From Spongiibacter tropicus DSM 19543 (GTDB lineage: Bacteria; Pseudomonadota; Gammaproteobacteria; Pseudomonadales; Spongiibacteraceae), in NCBI RefSeq assembly GCF_000420325.1, contig NZ_ATUS01000001.1, forward strand, positions 2,112,463 to 2,176,462: a stretch of 64,000 bases of DNA, given 5' to 3'. Below are positions 7,392-17,473 of the stretch, piece by piece (the stretch's first letter is position 1; each line of letters starts with the position of its first letter). A model generated the notes under the pieces. The model saw nothing but the letters and a program-made list of their open reading frames with translations. It made no database searches and had not been told where the DNA came from. A program made the position numbers and the translations under genes.

Positions 7392-9578
7392 TCAATGGCG
7401 CTCGCGGGTCACTTTCAAAACGGCGGGAATATTGCGAATGCGTCGCATGATGCTGGCCAGGTGTACCCGAGAGCGAACACCTATGACCAGATGAATGGTG
7501 CTGATTTTCGGGTTTTCGTCTTCGACGCTGATCTTTTCAATACTGCCTTCAGCGCCGTTTACCCGAGTCGCTAACACGGCGATAATGCCGCGCTGCTTGC
7601 TCAATTCAACTTTCAGCTCCACCGAGAAGTCGCGATCGATATCGTCGGCCCAGCTCAGTGGTACGACGCGCTCTGGAGTGCTGCGCAGCTCGATGCTATT
7701 GTGGCAGTTCTCGCAATGGACCACCACGCCCTTCTCCGAGCTGACAATCCCCACAATGTGGTCGCCGGGAATCGGGTAGCAACAGCGAGCAAAGTTAACC
7801 AGGAAGCCTTCGGTGCCATGAATGACCATGGTCTGTCGCTGGCTGGCAGCGGGCAGGCTGCTGTCTTCCTCTTCACTGCGGTCGTCCCGCAGGTTAAGCA
7901 GTTGGCGAGCGGTTAGGTAGGCCACGCGATTACCGAGGCCGATCTGTTCAAAAATATTTTCCGCCGACTTGGCGTGGGTGGCATCGACGAGTTGTGTCAG
8001 GTGCGCATCCTCGAAGTTATCGAGTGCCTCGTCCATGCTCGCCAGGGCACGCTCCAGCATGCGTTTGCCCAGTGACACGGCTTCGGCACGGCGCTGGTGT
8101 TTGAGGAAGTGGCGAATACCGCTGCGGGCTTTCGCGGTGACCACGAAGTTAAGCCAGGCGGGATTCGGTTGGGCGCCCGGGGTGGTAATGACCTCTACGG
8201 TCTGACCGCTTTGCAAGGGCTCAGACAGCGGCGCCAGGCGGCGGTTGATGCGACAGGCAACACAGCTATTGCCCACGTCGCTGTGCACGGCATAGGCAAA
8301 GTCGACAGCCGTCGCCCCGGCGGGCAGTTCCATGATGTCGCCACGCGGGGTGAAGACATACACCTCGTCGGGGAACAGGTCGATTTTGACGTTTTCAATG
8401 AACTCCAGCGAGTCGCCTGCGCGCTCCTGCATTTCCAGCAGGCCCTGCACCCACTGACGGGCGCGGGCGTGGCTGGAGTTACCTTTCGGCTCTTGTTCAC
8501 TGGACTTATACAACCAGTGTGCGGCGATACCATTGTTGGCCATCTCTTCCATATCGCGGGTGCGAATCTGAATTTCGATGGGCACGCCTTGCATGCCGAA
8601 CAGCACGGTGTGCAGAGACTGGTAGCCGTTGGCCTTGGGAATGGCGATGTAATCTTTGAACTGGCCGGGCACCGGTTTGTAGAGTCCGTGGACGCAGCCC
8701 AGTACGCGGTAGCAGGTGTCGACCGAGTCCACCACGATGCGGAAGGCATAGAGATCCATGATCTCTTTCAGTGATTTTCGCTTGTTGCGCATCTTGCTGT
8801 AGATGCTGAACAGGTGCTTTTCGCGGCCAATTACTTCGGCCTTGTGGCCTTCTTCAAGCAAGCAGTTTTCCAGACTTTCGCGAATCTGGTCGATGGTTTT
8901 CTTGCGGTCGCCAAAGCGAGTCCGAATCGCCTTGCTGATGCGCTGAGCGCGCATCGGATGCATGGCCTGAAAGCCCAGGTCTTCAAACTCCACGCGGATA
9001 TTGTGCATCCCCAGACGCTGGGCAATCGGCGCATAAATTTCCAGGGTTTCGCGGGCGATGCGGCGACGCTTGGGCGGCGGCATCACCCCCAGGGTGCGCA
9101 TATTGTGCAGACGGTCGGCGAGTTTGACGAGGATGACGCGAATGTCGCGGGCCATTGCCAGCGCCATTTTCTGGAAGTTTTCCGCCTGTTGCTCGGCTTT
9201 GGACTGAAACTCGATTCGGGTCAGCTTGGAGACCCCGTCCACCAGTTCGGCGACCGAATCGCCAAACTGCTCAGTCAGATCCTGCTTGCTGATAGCGGTG
9301 TCTTCGATGACATCGTGCAGCATCGCCGCCATCAGACTCTGGGCGTCGAGGTGCATCTCCGACAGGATGCCGGCAACCGCCAGCGGATGGGTAACGTAGG
9401 GCTCACCGCTGCGGCGGTTCTGCCCTTCGTGCGCCTGTTCAGCGTAGTAATAGGCGCGCCGCACCTGATTGATTTGCGATGCGGGGAGGTAACTGCTCAG
9501 GTTGTCGGCGAGGGCGTCGATGGACTGCGCCGGTTCCGGTCTGCTGTGCTGCGGATTGAAGAAGCTGTATTGGTGCAT
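7392..9578 (-). CDS. spoT: Bifunctional (p)ppGpp synthase/hydrolase SpoT
   Basis: A 728-residue RelA/SpoT homologue. The HD hydrolase domain is intact (THPLAVAGIL, HDVIEDT near residues 88-94), so it can degrade (p)ppGpp, unlike RelA. The synthetase domain follows (FKDYIAIPKANGYQSLHT, EIQIRTRDMEEMANNGIAAHW), then TGS (VYVFTPRGDIMELPAGATAVDFAYAVHSD), a conserved-cysteine/RIS region (CCYPIPGDHIVG) and a C-terminal ACT domain. It lies 23 bases downstream of rpoZ, which links omega, the alarmone and RNA polymerase in one transcript. Confidence 0.96.
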   Translation of the reverse strand: MHQYSFFNPQHSRPEPAQSIDALADNLSSYLPASQINQVRRAYYYAEQAHEGQNRRSGEPYVTHPLAVAGILSEMHLDAQSLMAAMLHDVIEDTAISKQDLTEQFGDSVAELVDGVSKLTRIEFQSKAEQQAENFQKMALAMARDIRVILVKLADRLHNMRTLGVMPPPKRRRIARETLEIYAPIAQRLGMHNIRVEFEDLGFQAMHPMRAQRISKAIRTRFGDRKKTIDQIRESLENCLLEEGHKAEVIGREKHLFSIYSKMRNKRKSLKEIMDLYAFRIVVDSVDTCYRVLGCVHGLYKPVPGQFKDYIAIPKANGYQSLHTVLFGMQGVPIEIQIRTRDMEEMANNGIAAHWLYKSSEQEPKGNSSHARARQWVQGLLEMQERAGDSLEFIENVKIDLFPDEVYVFTPRGDIMELPAGATAVDFAYAVHSDVGNSCVACRINRRLAPLSEPLQSGQTVEVITTPGAQPNPAWLNFVVTAKARSGIRHFLKHQRRAEAVSLGKRMLERALASMDEALDNFEDAHLTQLVDATHAKSAENIFEQIGLGNRVAYLTARQLLNLRDDRSEEEDSSLPAASQRQTMVIHGTEGFLVNFARCCYPIPGDHIVGIVSSEKGVVVHCENCHNSIELRSTPERVVPLSWADDIDRDFSVELKVELSKQRGIIAVLATRVNGAEGSIEKISVEDENPKISTIHLVIGVRSRVHLASIMRRIRNIPAVLKVTRERH

Positions 9579-9601
9579 CGACGCCCCTGGCTCATGGGAA
9601 A

Positions 9602-9865
9602 TTACAGCGCTTGCTGATCCAGTTCGACGCCCAGGTCCAGCTCAGGTTCTTCTGCGGCAGCGTCGGCAGCCATAATTTCTTCGCGGGTGATTTTGCCGTC
9701 GGCAATCTCGCGCAGTGCCAGTACAGTCGGCTTGTCGCCTTCCTCGGGAACGAGGGGGTCTTTGCCGCCAGTGGCGATGGCGCGGGCACGTTTGCTCGAT
9801 ACCATTACCAGTTCAAAACGGTTATCTACTGCCGACAGGCAGTCTTCTACAGTAATACGGGCCAT
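9602..9865 (-). CDS. rpoZ: RNA polymerase omega subunit
   Basis: An 87-residue protein beginning [34 protein letters not shown], the hallmark of omega, which folds around the C-terminal tail of beta-prime and forms part of a (p)ppGpp site. The acidic C-terminal tail ([15 protein letters not shown]) is typical. It sits between gmk and spoT in the classical gammaproteobacterial order. Confidence 0.95.
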   Translation of the reverse strand: MARITVEDCLSAVDNRFELVMVSSKRARAIATGGKDPLVPEEGDKPTVLALREIADGKITREEIMAADAAAEEPELDLGVELDQQAL

Positions 9866-9915
9866 GATTGCATCCTGATTTGCTGAGTCTCAGTGGCCGT
9901 GAACGCCACCGACAG

Positions 9916-9924
9916 TTATCCACA
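9916..9924 (+). other. Perfect DnaA-box sequence between rpoZ and gmk
   Basis: TTATCCACA, the strong R1-type DnaA box, lies in the 79-base gap between the two genes. A second perfect copy is at 46608. An isolated box is not an origin; it may serve DnaA titration or promoter control, or be chance. Confidence 0.35.
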
Positions 9925-9944
9925 GTCTATCAAAAAGCGTGAGG

Positions 9945-10565
<621 letters not shown>

Positions 10566-10725
10566 CTACAGGGAATGTGGGGAAAACAACCGGGCTGGGA
10601 ATGATAGCGCTGCTGGGCGGAGATAGCACGCCCTCCGCCGCCCAAATCGGCGCAACGATTTTTAATAGACGCTCCAATCTGTTAAGACTGAATAAGTAAA
10701 TACACCCAAAAACAAGGAAAACGCT

Positions 10726-12768
10726 ATGGAAAAGCCGTCCCACCGCCAGTCGACGGTGCTGGTTCCGGTCTTTGTCCCCGCCGTTGTGGTCATTGTCCTT
10801 CTGGTGCTGGGCACCGTCAGTAACCCGCAATTGGCGGGCGAAGTCTTTTCCTCAAGTCTGTCGTATGTCACCCGCAGTTTTGGCTGGTTTTACATGCTGT
10901 CTGTGGCGCTGTTTCTGCTGTTTATCGTTGGCGTTGCGCTCAGCCCCTGGGGGCGGATCAAGCTCGGCCCCGATCACGCCGAGCCGCAATACAGCTTCCC
11001 GGCCTGGTTCGCCATGTTGTTCTCGGCGGGCTATGGCATCGCACTGCTGTTTTTCGGGGTGGCCGAACCGGTATTGCACTACTCATCGCCGCCGCAGGGC
11101 GCGGCATTGACGGTCGATTCTGCGCGACAGGCGATGCAGATTGCTTTCTTCCACTGGGGGTTTCACATCTGGGCGATCTACGGATTGGTGGGGCTGGTGC
11201 TGGCCTATTTTGCGTTTCGCCACGGCCTGCCGCTGTCGATCCGCTCGGCGCTTTATCCGCTGATCGGCGATCGCATCTATGGACCGATTGGTCACGCGGT
11301 GGATGTGTTTGCGATTCTTGGCACCATGTTCGGTATTGCCACCACGCTGGGCTTATCCGTGGCCCAGATTAATGCCGGCCTGCACTATTTATGGCCGGAG
11401 ATTCCGATAGGGAGCACGGTGCAGGTCATCGCGATCGTCATTATCTCTTGTCTGGCGATTCTTTCGGTGGTGGCCGGGATGGATAAGGGCGTCAAGCGCC
11501 TGTCCATCTTGAATATGACGCTGGCGATTGCGCTGATGATTTTCGTGTTCCTGGTCGGGCCTTCGATCCATATTCTGGAGAGCTTCCTGCAAAATACCGG
11601 CAGCTACCTCAACCATATTGTCGAGCGAACCTTTAATCTTCAGGCGTATAGTCGCAGTGACTGGATTGGTAACTGGACGCTGTTTATCTTCGGTTGGACG
11701 ATTGCCTGGGCGCCTTTTGTGGGCTTGTTTATCGCCAAAATCAGCCGGGGTCGAACCATTCGTCAGTTCGTGTTGGGCGTGCTGTTTGTGCCCTCGATGT
11801 TTACCTTTCTGTGGTTTTCAATCTTCGGTGATACCGCCCTGCACTTGATCATGAACGAAGGCTACGAAGCGCTGATTCATCAGGTGCAGGCCGACCATAC
11901 CATTGCCTTGTTCCAGCTTTACGAGCACCTGCCTTTTTCCTCGATTGTTTCGCTGATTACCGTCTTTTTGATCATCACTTTTTTTGTCACCTCATCGGAT
12001 TCGGGCTCACTGGTTATCGATTCGCTGGCATCGGGCGGCTCGATCCACACGCCGGTCTGGCAGCGCGTATTCTGGGCCTCGGCTGAGGGGATTGTGGCGT
12101 CGACACTGTTGCTGGCCGGTGGTCTCAGCGCGCTACAGACCATGAGTATTATCAGTGCTTTGCCTTTCGCGCTGATTATGATTGCATCGGCCGTAGGGCT
12201 TTGGCGGGCATTGATTATTGAAAGCCATCGTCACGACAGTCTGCGCGTCGGGGTGCAGAGTCGCTTTACCGGGGTTGCCGGGCCGGAGCTCTGGCGGCAG
12301 CGTTTGAAGACGCTGATTAGCTTTCCTCGCCGGGAAGACGTCGAGACCTTCATCAATACCACGGTGCGGGACGCAATGAGCTGGGTAGAAGGCGAGTTGC
12401 GCCGTGAAAACTGGCGAACCAGTGTGACAGACGACCCGGCTATGCCGCGGATCTGCCTTGAGGTTCAGCGGCAGGGCGACGTGAATTTCATCTATGAAAT
12501 TCGTCTGGTAGAGCACGAGCTGCCGGGGTATGCCTATCCGGAGATGCGTCGAGAGGAAAGCGATGATCTGCACTACTGCCGCGCTGAGGTGTTCTTGCGG
12601 CGCGGTGGCCAGTCCTACGACATTTACGGTTTCAACAAGCACGAGATCGCGACGGACATTCTCGATCACTTTGAGAAATATCTGCACTTTGTGCATGTGT
12701 CGCCGGGACATCTGCCCTGGGAGATGGACGAGCACGATGACATGCTGGCGCCGCCAGAGCAGGACTAG
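10726..12768 (+). CDS. BCCT family choline/betaine transporter with long C-terminal domain
   Basis: A 680-residue transporter with 12 predicted membrane helices in the first 510 residues. The BCCT signature in helix 8 (GWTIAWAPFVGLFIAKISRG) and the TSSDSGSLVIDSLASGG stretch are present. The remaining 170 residues form a soluble cytoplasmic domain (CLEVQRQGDVNFIYEIRL ... YDIYGFNKHEIATDILDHFEKYL) like that of proton-coupled BetT choline carriers, where it takes part in osmotic regulation. An AAGGAAAA ribosome site precedes the ATG. The upstream gap holds a TGGGCGG/CCGCCCA hairpin (10614-10644). Substrate (choline, betaine, carnitine) is inferred only from the long-form architecture. Confidence 0.88.
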   Translation: MEKPSHRQSTVLVPVFVPAVVVIVLLVLGTVSNPQLAGEVFSSSLSYVTRSFGWFYMLSVALFLLFIVGVALSPWGRIKLGPDHAEPQYSFPAWFAMLFSAGYGIALLFFGVAEPVLHYSSPPQGAALTVDSARQAMQIAFFHWGFHIWAIYGLVGLVLAYFAFRHGLPLSIRSALYPLIGDRIYGPIGHAVDVFAILGTMFGIATTLGLSVAQINAGLHYLWPEIPIGSTVQVIAIVIISCLAILSVVAGMDKGVKRLSILNMTLAIALMIFVFLVGPSIHILESFLQNTGSYLNHIVERTFNLQAYSRSDWIGNWTLFIFGWTIAWAPFVGLFIAKISRGRTIRQFVLGVLFVPSMFTFLWFSIFGDTALHLIMNEGYEALIHQVQADHTIALFQLYEHLPFSSIVSLITVFLIITFFVTSSDSGSLVIDSLASGGSIHTPVWQRVFWASAEGIVASTLLLAGGLSALQTMSIISALPFALIMIASAVGLWRALIIESHRHDSLRVGVQSRFTGVAGPELWRQRLKTLISFPRREDVETFINTTVRDAMSWVEGELRRENWRTSVTDDPAMPRICLEVQRQGDVNFIYEIRLVEHELPGYAYPEMRREESDDLHYCRAEVFLRRGGQSYDIYGFNKHEIATDILDHFEKYLHFVHVSPGHLPWEMDEHDDMLAPPEQD

Positions 12769-12771
12769 CGA

Positions 12772-13683
12772 TCAGCTTGCCGCGTGACGGCGCTTCAGCG
12801 CTCCCTTGATGGACTGCTGCAGTGCCGGCCAGCGGTTGACCAGCATGGCGGTAAAAATCAGTCCGCAACCGGCCAGTTGCAGTCCACTCATGCGTTCACC
12901 CAGCCACAGGGTTGCCAATACGGCAGCCCAGACCGGCTCAAGAATCATAATAATGGCGCTGTGACTGGGCAGGGTTTTGCCCATCGCGTGGGTTTGCCAT
13001 ACAAAACGCAGACAGGTGGCGATAAACAGGCTGGCGGCAAACCAGCCCCAGATCGCCGCGGGTTGCTGGAAGGCGGGTGGCTCAAAGAATACGGCACACA
13101 GACCGGTGATGATGCCCGTCCAAAACAGCTGAATGGCGGTCAGCGGCATGGCCGAGATATGCGTCGCGGCGCGGCTGTTCAGCACAAACATCAGGCTCAT
13201 GATTAACGCCGACGTGAGGAAGCACAGCTCCGGAATACCGATGTGGAACTCACCATCCAGCGACAGACAGGCCAGTCCGGCCATGGCAAAGGGCAGGGCA
13301 AAATACACATAGGGGCCGGGGCGCTCGCCAAACAGGCGGCTGATCAGTGGCACAAGCAGTAAACCCAAACTGGTAAGAAAGGCGCCAATGCCCACATGCG
13401 AGGTCAGCTTCAGGCCGAGTACCCAGAAAATCATTGAAATACCAAACAGGCCGCCCACCTGGCTGGCGGCGCGCCACTGTTTTGCGGTCAGTTTTTTCAG
13501 GCTGGGATAGCTCAGGGCGCCGAGGATCAACGACGCGCCGCCGAAACGCAGTGCCATAAACGTGAGTGGCGGGAGTCCGGCGACCGCTTCACGCGAAAAA
13601 ATCCAGCCAGTGGACGCAACAATCGTTACCAGCAGCAGGAGTAAGTCGGCTTGAAAAGCGGAGGAGTTTTGGCGAGCGTTCAC
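12772..13683 (-). CDS. EamA/DMT family transporter
   Basis: A 303-residue inner-membrane protein with ten predicted helices arranged as two EamA repeats (first ending near residue 140, second from about 155). Family members export amino acids or metabolites or take up drugs; nothing here shows the substrate. It converges with the BCCT gene with 3 bases between the stops, and the 153-base gap upstream presumably carries its promoter. Confidence 0.83.
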   Translation of the reverse strand: MNARQNSSAFQADLLLLLVTIVASTGWIFSREAVAGLPPLTFMALRFGGASLILGALSYPSLKKLTAKQWRAASQVGGLFGISMIFWVLGLKLTSHVGIGAFLTSLGLLLVPLISRLFGERPGPYVYFALPFAMAGLACLSLDGEFHIGIPELCFLTSALIMSLMFVLNSRAATHISAMPLTAIQLFWTGIITGLCAVFFEPPAFQQPAAIWGWFAASLFIATCLRFVWQTHAMGKTLPSHSAIIMILEPVWAAVLATLWLGERMSGLQLAGCGLIFTAMLVNRWPALQQSIKGALKRRHAAS

Positions 13684-13836
13684 GTGTTGCCTACTACGAC
13701 TGGATGAACAGGGCGACGACCGCGCTGAGAATTAACGGCATGCATCGCGCCAGTATACTCCCCCTCAGCCCTTCCGGCAGCTACTCTCGATTTACGATAC
13801 GGCTCCCTGGTCGTGCGAAATAGTGGAGTGAGGGTG

Positions 13837-14256
13837 CTATAGCGACACCAGCAAGCTGCCCACCATCGCGAACATTGCCAGAATCTGGGTAAAAAAGGCG
13901 AGAAAACGCAGGGTCGCGATGCGCTCGCTCTGTGGCAGGGCAATGTGCACCGTACTCTGTACTACGCGGGCTCCCAGAACCGTTAGCGCCAGCGTGTCGA
14001 GCGTGGCGGATGCGACACCGGCGCTTTCCACGGCAAAGACAATGCAGGCGAACACTGGCAGGTTTTCAATGCAGTTCATGTGTGCACGCATTGCCCGGCC
14101 ATACCAGGCTGAGCCATCGTCGGGGTTCGCGGTCCATTGGCTGATGCTGGCGCGTCCGGTGAAAATGCGGCTCCAGCGGTAAACACCTACAGTCGAAAAC
14201 AGAATGACCAGTGTCCACAGGGCGAAGCCGAGGGCCGAGGCAACGGGAATACTCAT
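13837..14256 (-). CDS. MAPEG family membrane protein
   Basis: A 139-residue protein with four predicted membrane helices. The motif AMRAHMNCIENLPVFACIVF is the family's conserved R-A-x-x-N-x-x-E-x-x-P region, where glutathione binds in eukaryotic relatives. Bacterial MAPEG proteins are mostly uncharacterised and may act in glutathione-dependent or lipid metabolism. It lies 46 bases downstream of the TetR regulator on the same strand, so the two may share a transcript and control. Confidence 0.85.
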   Translation of the reverse strand: MSIPVASALGFALWTLVILFSTVGVYRWSRIFTGRASISQWTANPDDGSAWYGRAMRAHMNCIENLPVFACIVFAVESAGVASATLDTLALTVLGARVVQSTVHIALPQSERIATLRFLAFFTQILAMFAMVGSLLVSL

Positions 14257-14302
14257 CGTGGCGTCCTTTTCAGGCAGGATTAGAAGCTTGGTGTTAGAGC
14301 GG

Positions 14303-14872
14303 TTAGCGGTTTGCGGAGATGCCCAGCAGCCGGTTTACGATCTCGCTGTCGAGGGCATAAGCCGTTCCGGTTCCACGCGCAACCAGCGCCACACCGTCAA
14401 TCAGTGCCATCAGATGTTCCGCCTCCACGCCGATGCGCTGGGCGTCCAGCGTGCATTCGCCGCGAGCTATTGCGCTGGCAATGGCAGTTTGTAACCACTG
14501 AAGTTGAATATCGAAAAAGCGCCGGGTCAGTGTTTGCAAGCGCTCCGGCAGCACGGTGACCTCGGCGGCGAGGGCGGCGCACAGTGGCAGCGTGCGGTCT
14601 GCGGATTTCTCGCTGAGCAGTGTGCTGAAGGCCATAATCTGCGTTGCCAGCGTCGGCTGTTCCGTTTGAATCTGTTGCAGGCGGGACGTCAGTTCCGCCA
14701 GGTGAGACTCCACGATTGTGATGCCGAGGGCTTCCTTGGTGGGGAAATGGTGATGAATGCTTGCCTTGCGAATACCCACCGCACTGGCGAGATCGGCATA
14801 GCTGAATGCCGCATAGCCGCGCTCCCTGAGCAGAAATTCAGCCTGACTCAGTAATTGCTCCCGGGTGTTCAT
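14303..14872 (-). CDS. TetR/AcrR family repressor
   Basis: A 189-residue regulator. The helix-turn-helix lies at about residues 20-45 (YAAFSYADLASAVGIRKASIHHHFPTKEAL), and the remainder is a helical ligand domain. The SIHHHFPTKEAL recognition region groups it with TetR proteins that often control reductase or membrane enzyme genes. The MAPEG gene is directly downstream. A palindrome 37 bases upstream of its start is a likely autoregulatory operator. Ligand unknown. Confidence 0.85.
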   Translation of the reverse strand: MNTREQLLSQAEFLLRERGYAAFSYADLASAVGIRKASIHHHFPTKEALGITIVESHLAELTSRLQQIQTEQPTLATQIMAFSTLLSEKSADRTLPLCAALAAEVTVLPERLQTLTRRFFDIQLQWLQTAIASAIARGECTLDAQRIGVEAEHLMALIDGVALVARGTGTAYALDSEIVNRLLGISANR

Positions 14873-14908
14873 CTCGCGTGTGCTCTCATTCGCTTGTTTT
14901 TGGAGAGA

Positions 14909-14922
14909 CTACCATCTGGTAG
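14909..14922. promoter_or_regulatory. Palindromic candidate operator of the TetR regulator
   Basis: CTACCA-TC-TGGTAG, two perfect 6-base arms around a 2-base centre, directly followed by a further GTAGGT. Short perfect palindromes of this kind in front of a tetR-type gene are typical operators. The assignment is by position and symmetry only. Confidence 0.5.
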
Positions 14923-14964
14923 GTAGGTGAGGCAAGCCGACGCTGAACTCGCGTGCTAGAAGAT

Positions 14965-15831
14965 TTATTCGATGTTCTGGATCTGCTCGCGCATCTGTTC
15001 GATCAGCACTTTCAGCTCAACGGCGGCTTGGGTGCTTTCGGCAACGACGGCTTTGGAGGACAGGGTGTTGGCTTCGCGGTTGAGTTCCTGCATGAGGAAG
15101 TCGAGGCGTCGGCCGACTGCGCCGCCTTTCTGGAGGACGCGGCGCACTTCTTTTACGTGGGTGTCGAGGCGGTCCAGCTCTTCGTCGACATCGGCCTTTT
15201 GAGCGATCAGTGCCATTTCCTGCTCTAGGCGTTCCGCGTCGAGTTCAGCCTGCAGTTCGGCCAGGCGGCTGCGCAGTTTGTCGCGCTGACCGCTGACGAT
15301 CTCTGGCATGCGGGCACGCAGGTCGGTGACAATCTCGCTGATACTGCTGAGGCGCTGTTCAATGAGCAGCGCGAGTTCGTCGCCTTCGCGCTGGCGGTTG
15401 GCGCGCTGGTCGTCGAGGGCGTCGACAAAGGCGGCCAGCAGGTCTTTGGTAATGGTGTCGCCATCCAGTTCGCCGCTTTGCATGACGCCAGGCCAGCGCA
15501 TGATGTCCAGCACATCAATCGGTGCGGCGTGAGCGATATCGGTGCGCAGCTGGTGGGCGGTGTCCAGCAGTTGCTGAGCAAGGGTCTTATTGAGCTGCAG
15601 TTGTTGGTTCTGATCCTGCAGGCTCAATCGCAATGAGCATTCGACCTTGCCACGTTGCAGGGCGTTGCGCAGGCGGTCGCGCAATTCGGGTTCCAGTTGC
15701 CGCCAGCCTTCAGGTAGCTTGAATGACAACTCCAGGTAGCGATGATTGACCGAACGCAGCTCCCAGATAGCGGTGCCCCAGGGGTGTTCGCTGCGGCGGT
15801 GGGCGAAGGCGGTCATGCTGGAAATGGTCAC
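14965..15831 (-). CDS. yicC: YicC family endoribonuclease-like protein
   Basis: The N-terminal SSMTAFAHRR and the C-terminal LDFLMQELNREANTLSSKA ... AVELKVLIEQMREQIQNIE are near-identical to E. coli YicC, a protein with RNase activity linked to small-RNA turnover. I start it at the GTG at 15831, which has GAGG at good spacing and gives 288 residues, against 287 in E. coli. An ATG at 15858 would add nine residues but lacks a ribosome site. The middle region is coiled coil (ELQAELDAERLEQEMALIAQKADVDEELDRL). It is divergent from rph, as in E. coli. Confidence 0.9.
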   Translation of the reverse strand: MTISSMTAFAHRRSEHPWGTAIWELRSVNHRYLELSFKLPEGWRQLEPELRDRLRNALQRGKVECSLRLSLQDQNQQLQLNKTLAQQLLDTAHQLRTDIAHAAPIDVLDIMRWPGVMQSGELDGDTITKDLLAAFVDALDDQRANRQREGDELALLIEQRLSSISEIVTDLRARMPEIVSGQRDKLRSRLAELQAELDAERLEQEMALIAQKADVDEELDRLDTHVKEVRRVLQKGGAVGRRLDFLMQELNREANTLSSKAVVAESTQAAVELKVLIEQMREQIQNIE

Positions 15832-15945
15832 GGTAACCTCAGTGCTCAATAGCGTCATGTTGAACAGCCATTGTATCGGTAAACGGCCTTCGCTTCAGGC
15901 CCTCCCTAGCCGGTATACTTTGCGGCTGAGACATAGGAGATGATT

Positions 15946-16671
15946 ATGACTGTTGTTCGACCCAGCGGTCGCGCCGGTAACGAAAAGCGCGAAACCCGTA
16001 TTACCCGCCATTACACCTGTCACGCTGAGGGTTCGGTACTGGTGGAAACCGGCGCCACCAAAGTGCTGTGTACCGCCTCGGTTGAGGCCAGTGTGCCGCC
16101 GTTTCTGCGCGGCAAGGGCCAAGGTTGGGTGACGGCGGAATACGGAATGCTGCCGCGTTCTACCGGGTCTCGTATGGCGCGAGAAGCGGCGAGAGGCAAG
16201 CAGTCCGGGCGGACGCAGGAAATTCAGCGACTGATTGGCCGCTCGCTGCGCGCGGCTGTCGATCTGACCTTGCTCGGCGAACACACCATTACGCTGGACT
16301 GCGATGTCATTCAGGCTGATGGCGGCACGCGTACCGCGTCGATCACCGGCGCTTGTGTGGCCATGGTCGATGCCATCCGTTCACTGCAGCGCAGCGGCGC
16401 GATTGACGGTGATCCGCTGAAGCAGATGGTGGCTGCTGTATCGGTCGGCGTCTATCAGGGGCAGCCCGTGCTGGATCTGGATTATCTGGAAGACTCCAGT
16501 GCCGAGACGGATATGAACGTGGTGATGGACGAAAGTGGCGGCATGATTGAAGTGCAGGGCACTGCAGAAGGAGCGACGTTCAGTCGCTCAGAAATGAATG
16601 CGATGATGGATTTGGCTGAGCAAGGTATTGCTGAGCTGATCTCTGCACAGCGGGCAGCGCTGGTCGAGTAA
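15946..16671 (+). CDS. rph: Ribonuclease PH
   Basis: A 241-residue phosphorolytic 3'-5' exonuclease that trims tRNA 3' ends. The family signatures [27 protein letters not shown] N-terminus, [21 protein letters not shown] (phosphate site) and [20 protein letters not shown] are intact, so it is not the truncated form known in E. coli K-12. The second ATG is taken because AGGAG is 6 bases before it but abuts the first ATG at 15940. A TATACT box at 15914 may be the -10 element; no good -35 is visible. Confidence 0.95.
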   Translation: MTVVRPSGRAGNEKRETRITRHYTCHAEGSVLVETGATKVLCTASVEASVPPFLRGKGQGWVTAEYGMLPRSTGSRMAREAARGKQSGRTQEIQRLIGRSLRAAVDLTLLGEHTITLDCDVIQADGGTRTASITGACVAMVDAIRSLQRSGAIDGDPLKQMVAAVSVGVYQGQPVLDLDYLEDSSAETDMNVVMDESGGMIEVQGTAEGATFSRSEMNAMMDLAEQGIAELISAQRAALVE

Positions 16672-16690
16672 GTCGGCGGAGGGCGCCTTT

Positions 16691-17473
16691 TTAGAAGGCG
16701 CTCTCCGGCAGTTCGTAGTCGTAATCCATAATCAGCGGGGCGTGCTTGCCGAACTGCTGAACCTTGTAGATGGCGCCATGCTCAACGCGGCTTTGCAGGC
16801 GTTCTGATACCACCTGGTAGTCAACCCGCCAGCCGTTTTTACCCGGCTCACCGTCGGGCCAGTAGCTGAACTCATCGGCATCGCTGTTGACCAGCCGGAA
16901 GGCGTCGGCGTAGTGCTCGTCGTGGAACAGGCGTTCCATCCACTGCTGCTCTTCGGTCAGGCTGCCGGAAACGCCGTGATTGCCTTTCACATCCTGAATA
17001 TCGATGCTTTTGTGGGCGATGCCCCAGTTGCCGCAAATGATGAAATCGCGGCGCTTGTTGCGCACTTTGTGCAGGTGGTTGTAGTACTGCTCAAAAAACT
17101 GGTTCTTGCGAATTTGCGCCTCGGCATCGCCGTCCGGTACGGAGGGTGACAACAGGCTGCCGATGCTGATGTTGTCAAAGTCGGCTTGAATGTAGAGCCC
17201 TTCCATATCGAAATCGAGAAAGCCCAGCCCGGTCATAATCGCTTTGGGGAGCTGACGGCAGTAGATGGCAACGCCGTTGCTCTTGCCATCGGCGGCATCG
17301 AAGAAGTAGGGGTTGTATTCACGGGGAAAGAACACGTCGTCGCGGAGCTTGTACTCGGCAATGCCCAGGTTCTGCAGGCAGATGATGTCGGCATCCTGCT
17401 TCACGACCCAGTCAAAAAAGCCTTTCTCGGCGGCATCAGTGATGCTGTCAGCGCAAAAGCTGATGATTCTCAT
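16691..17473 (-). CDS. crc: Crc-like catabolite repression protein (degenerate exonuclease III fold)
   Basis: A 260-residue protein with the endonuclease/exonuclease/phosphatase fold. It resembles Pseudomonas Crc along its length (MRIIS start, DADIICLQ, FIICGNWGIAHKSIDI, GWRVDYQ, KHAPLIMDYDY). The exonuclease III catalytic positions are lost: the Glu after LQ is Asn35, the GDxN pair is Asn149/Gly151, and the Asp before the final His is Lys243. Crc in pseudomonads is likewise enzymatically dead and stabilises Hfq-RNA complexes in carbon catabolite repression. Its place between rph and pyrE is the Pseudomonas crc locus. It is convergent with rph (19-base gap). Confidence 0.8.
   Translation of the reverse strand: MRIISFCADSITDAAEKGFFDWVVKQDADIICLQNLGIAEYKLRDDVFFPREYNPYFFDAADGKSNGVAIYCRQLPKAIMTGLGFLDFDMEGLYIQADFDNISIGSLLSPSVPDGDAEAQIRKNQFFEQYYNHLHKVRNKRRDFIICGNWGIAHKSIDIQDVKGNHGVSGSLTEEQQWMERLFHDEHYADAFRLVNSDADEFSYWPDGEPGKNGWRVDYQVVSERLQSRVEHGAIYKVQQFGKHAPLIMDYDYELPESAF

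Noticed and set aside
13566-13823. An 85-residue plus-strand frame upstream of the EamA gene
   Set aside because: It overlaps the start of the EamA gene antisense and has no ribosome site or similarity.
16691-17473. Active exonuclease III
   Set aside because: Several catalytic residues are replaced and the gene order is that of crc.
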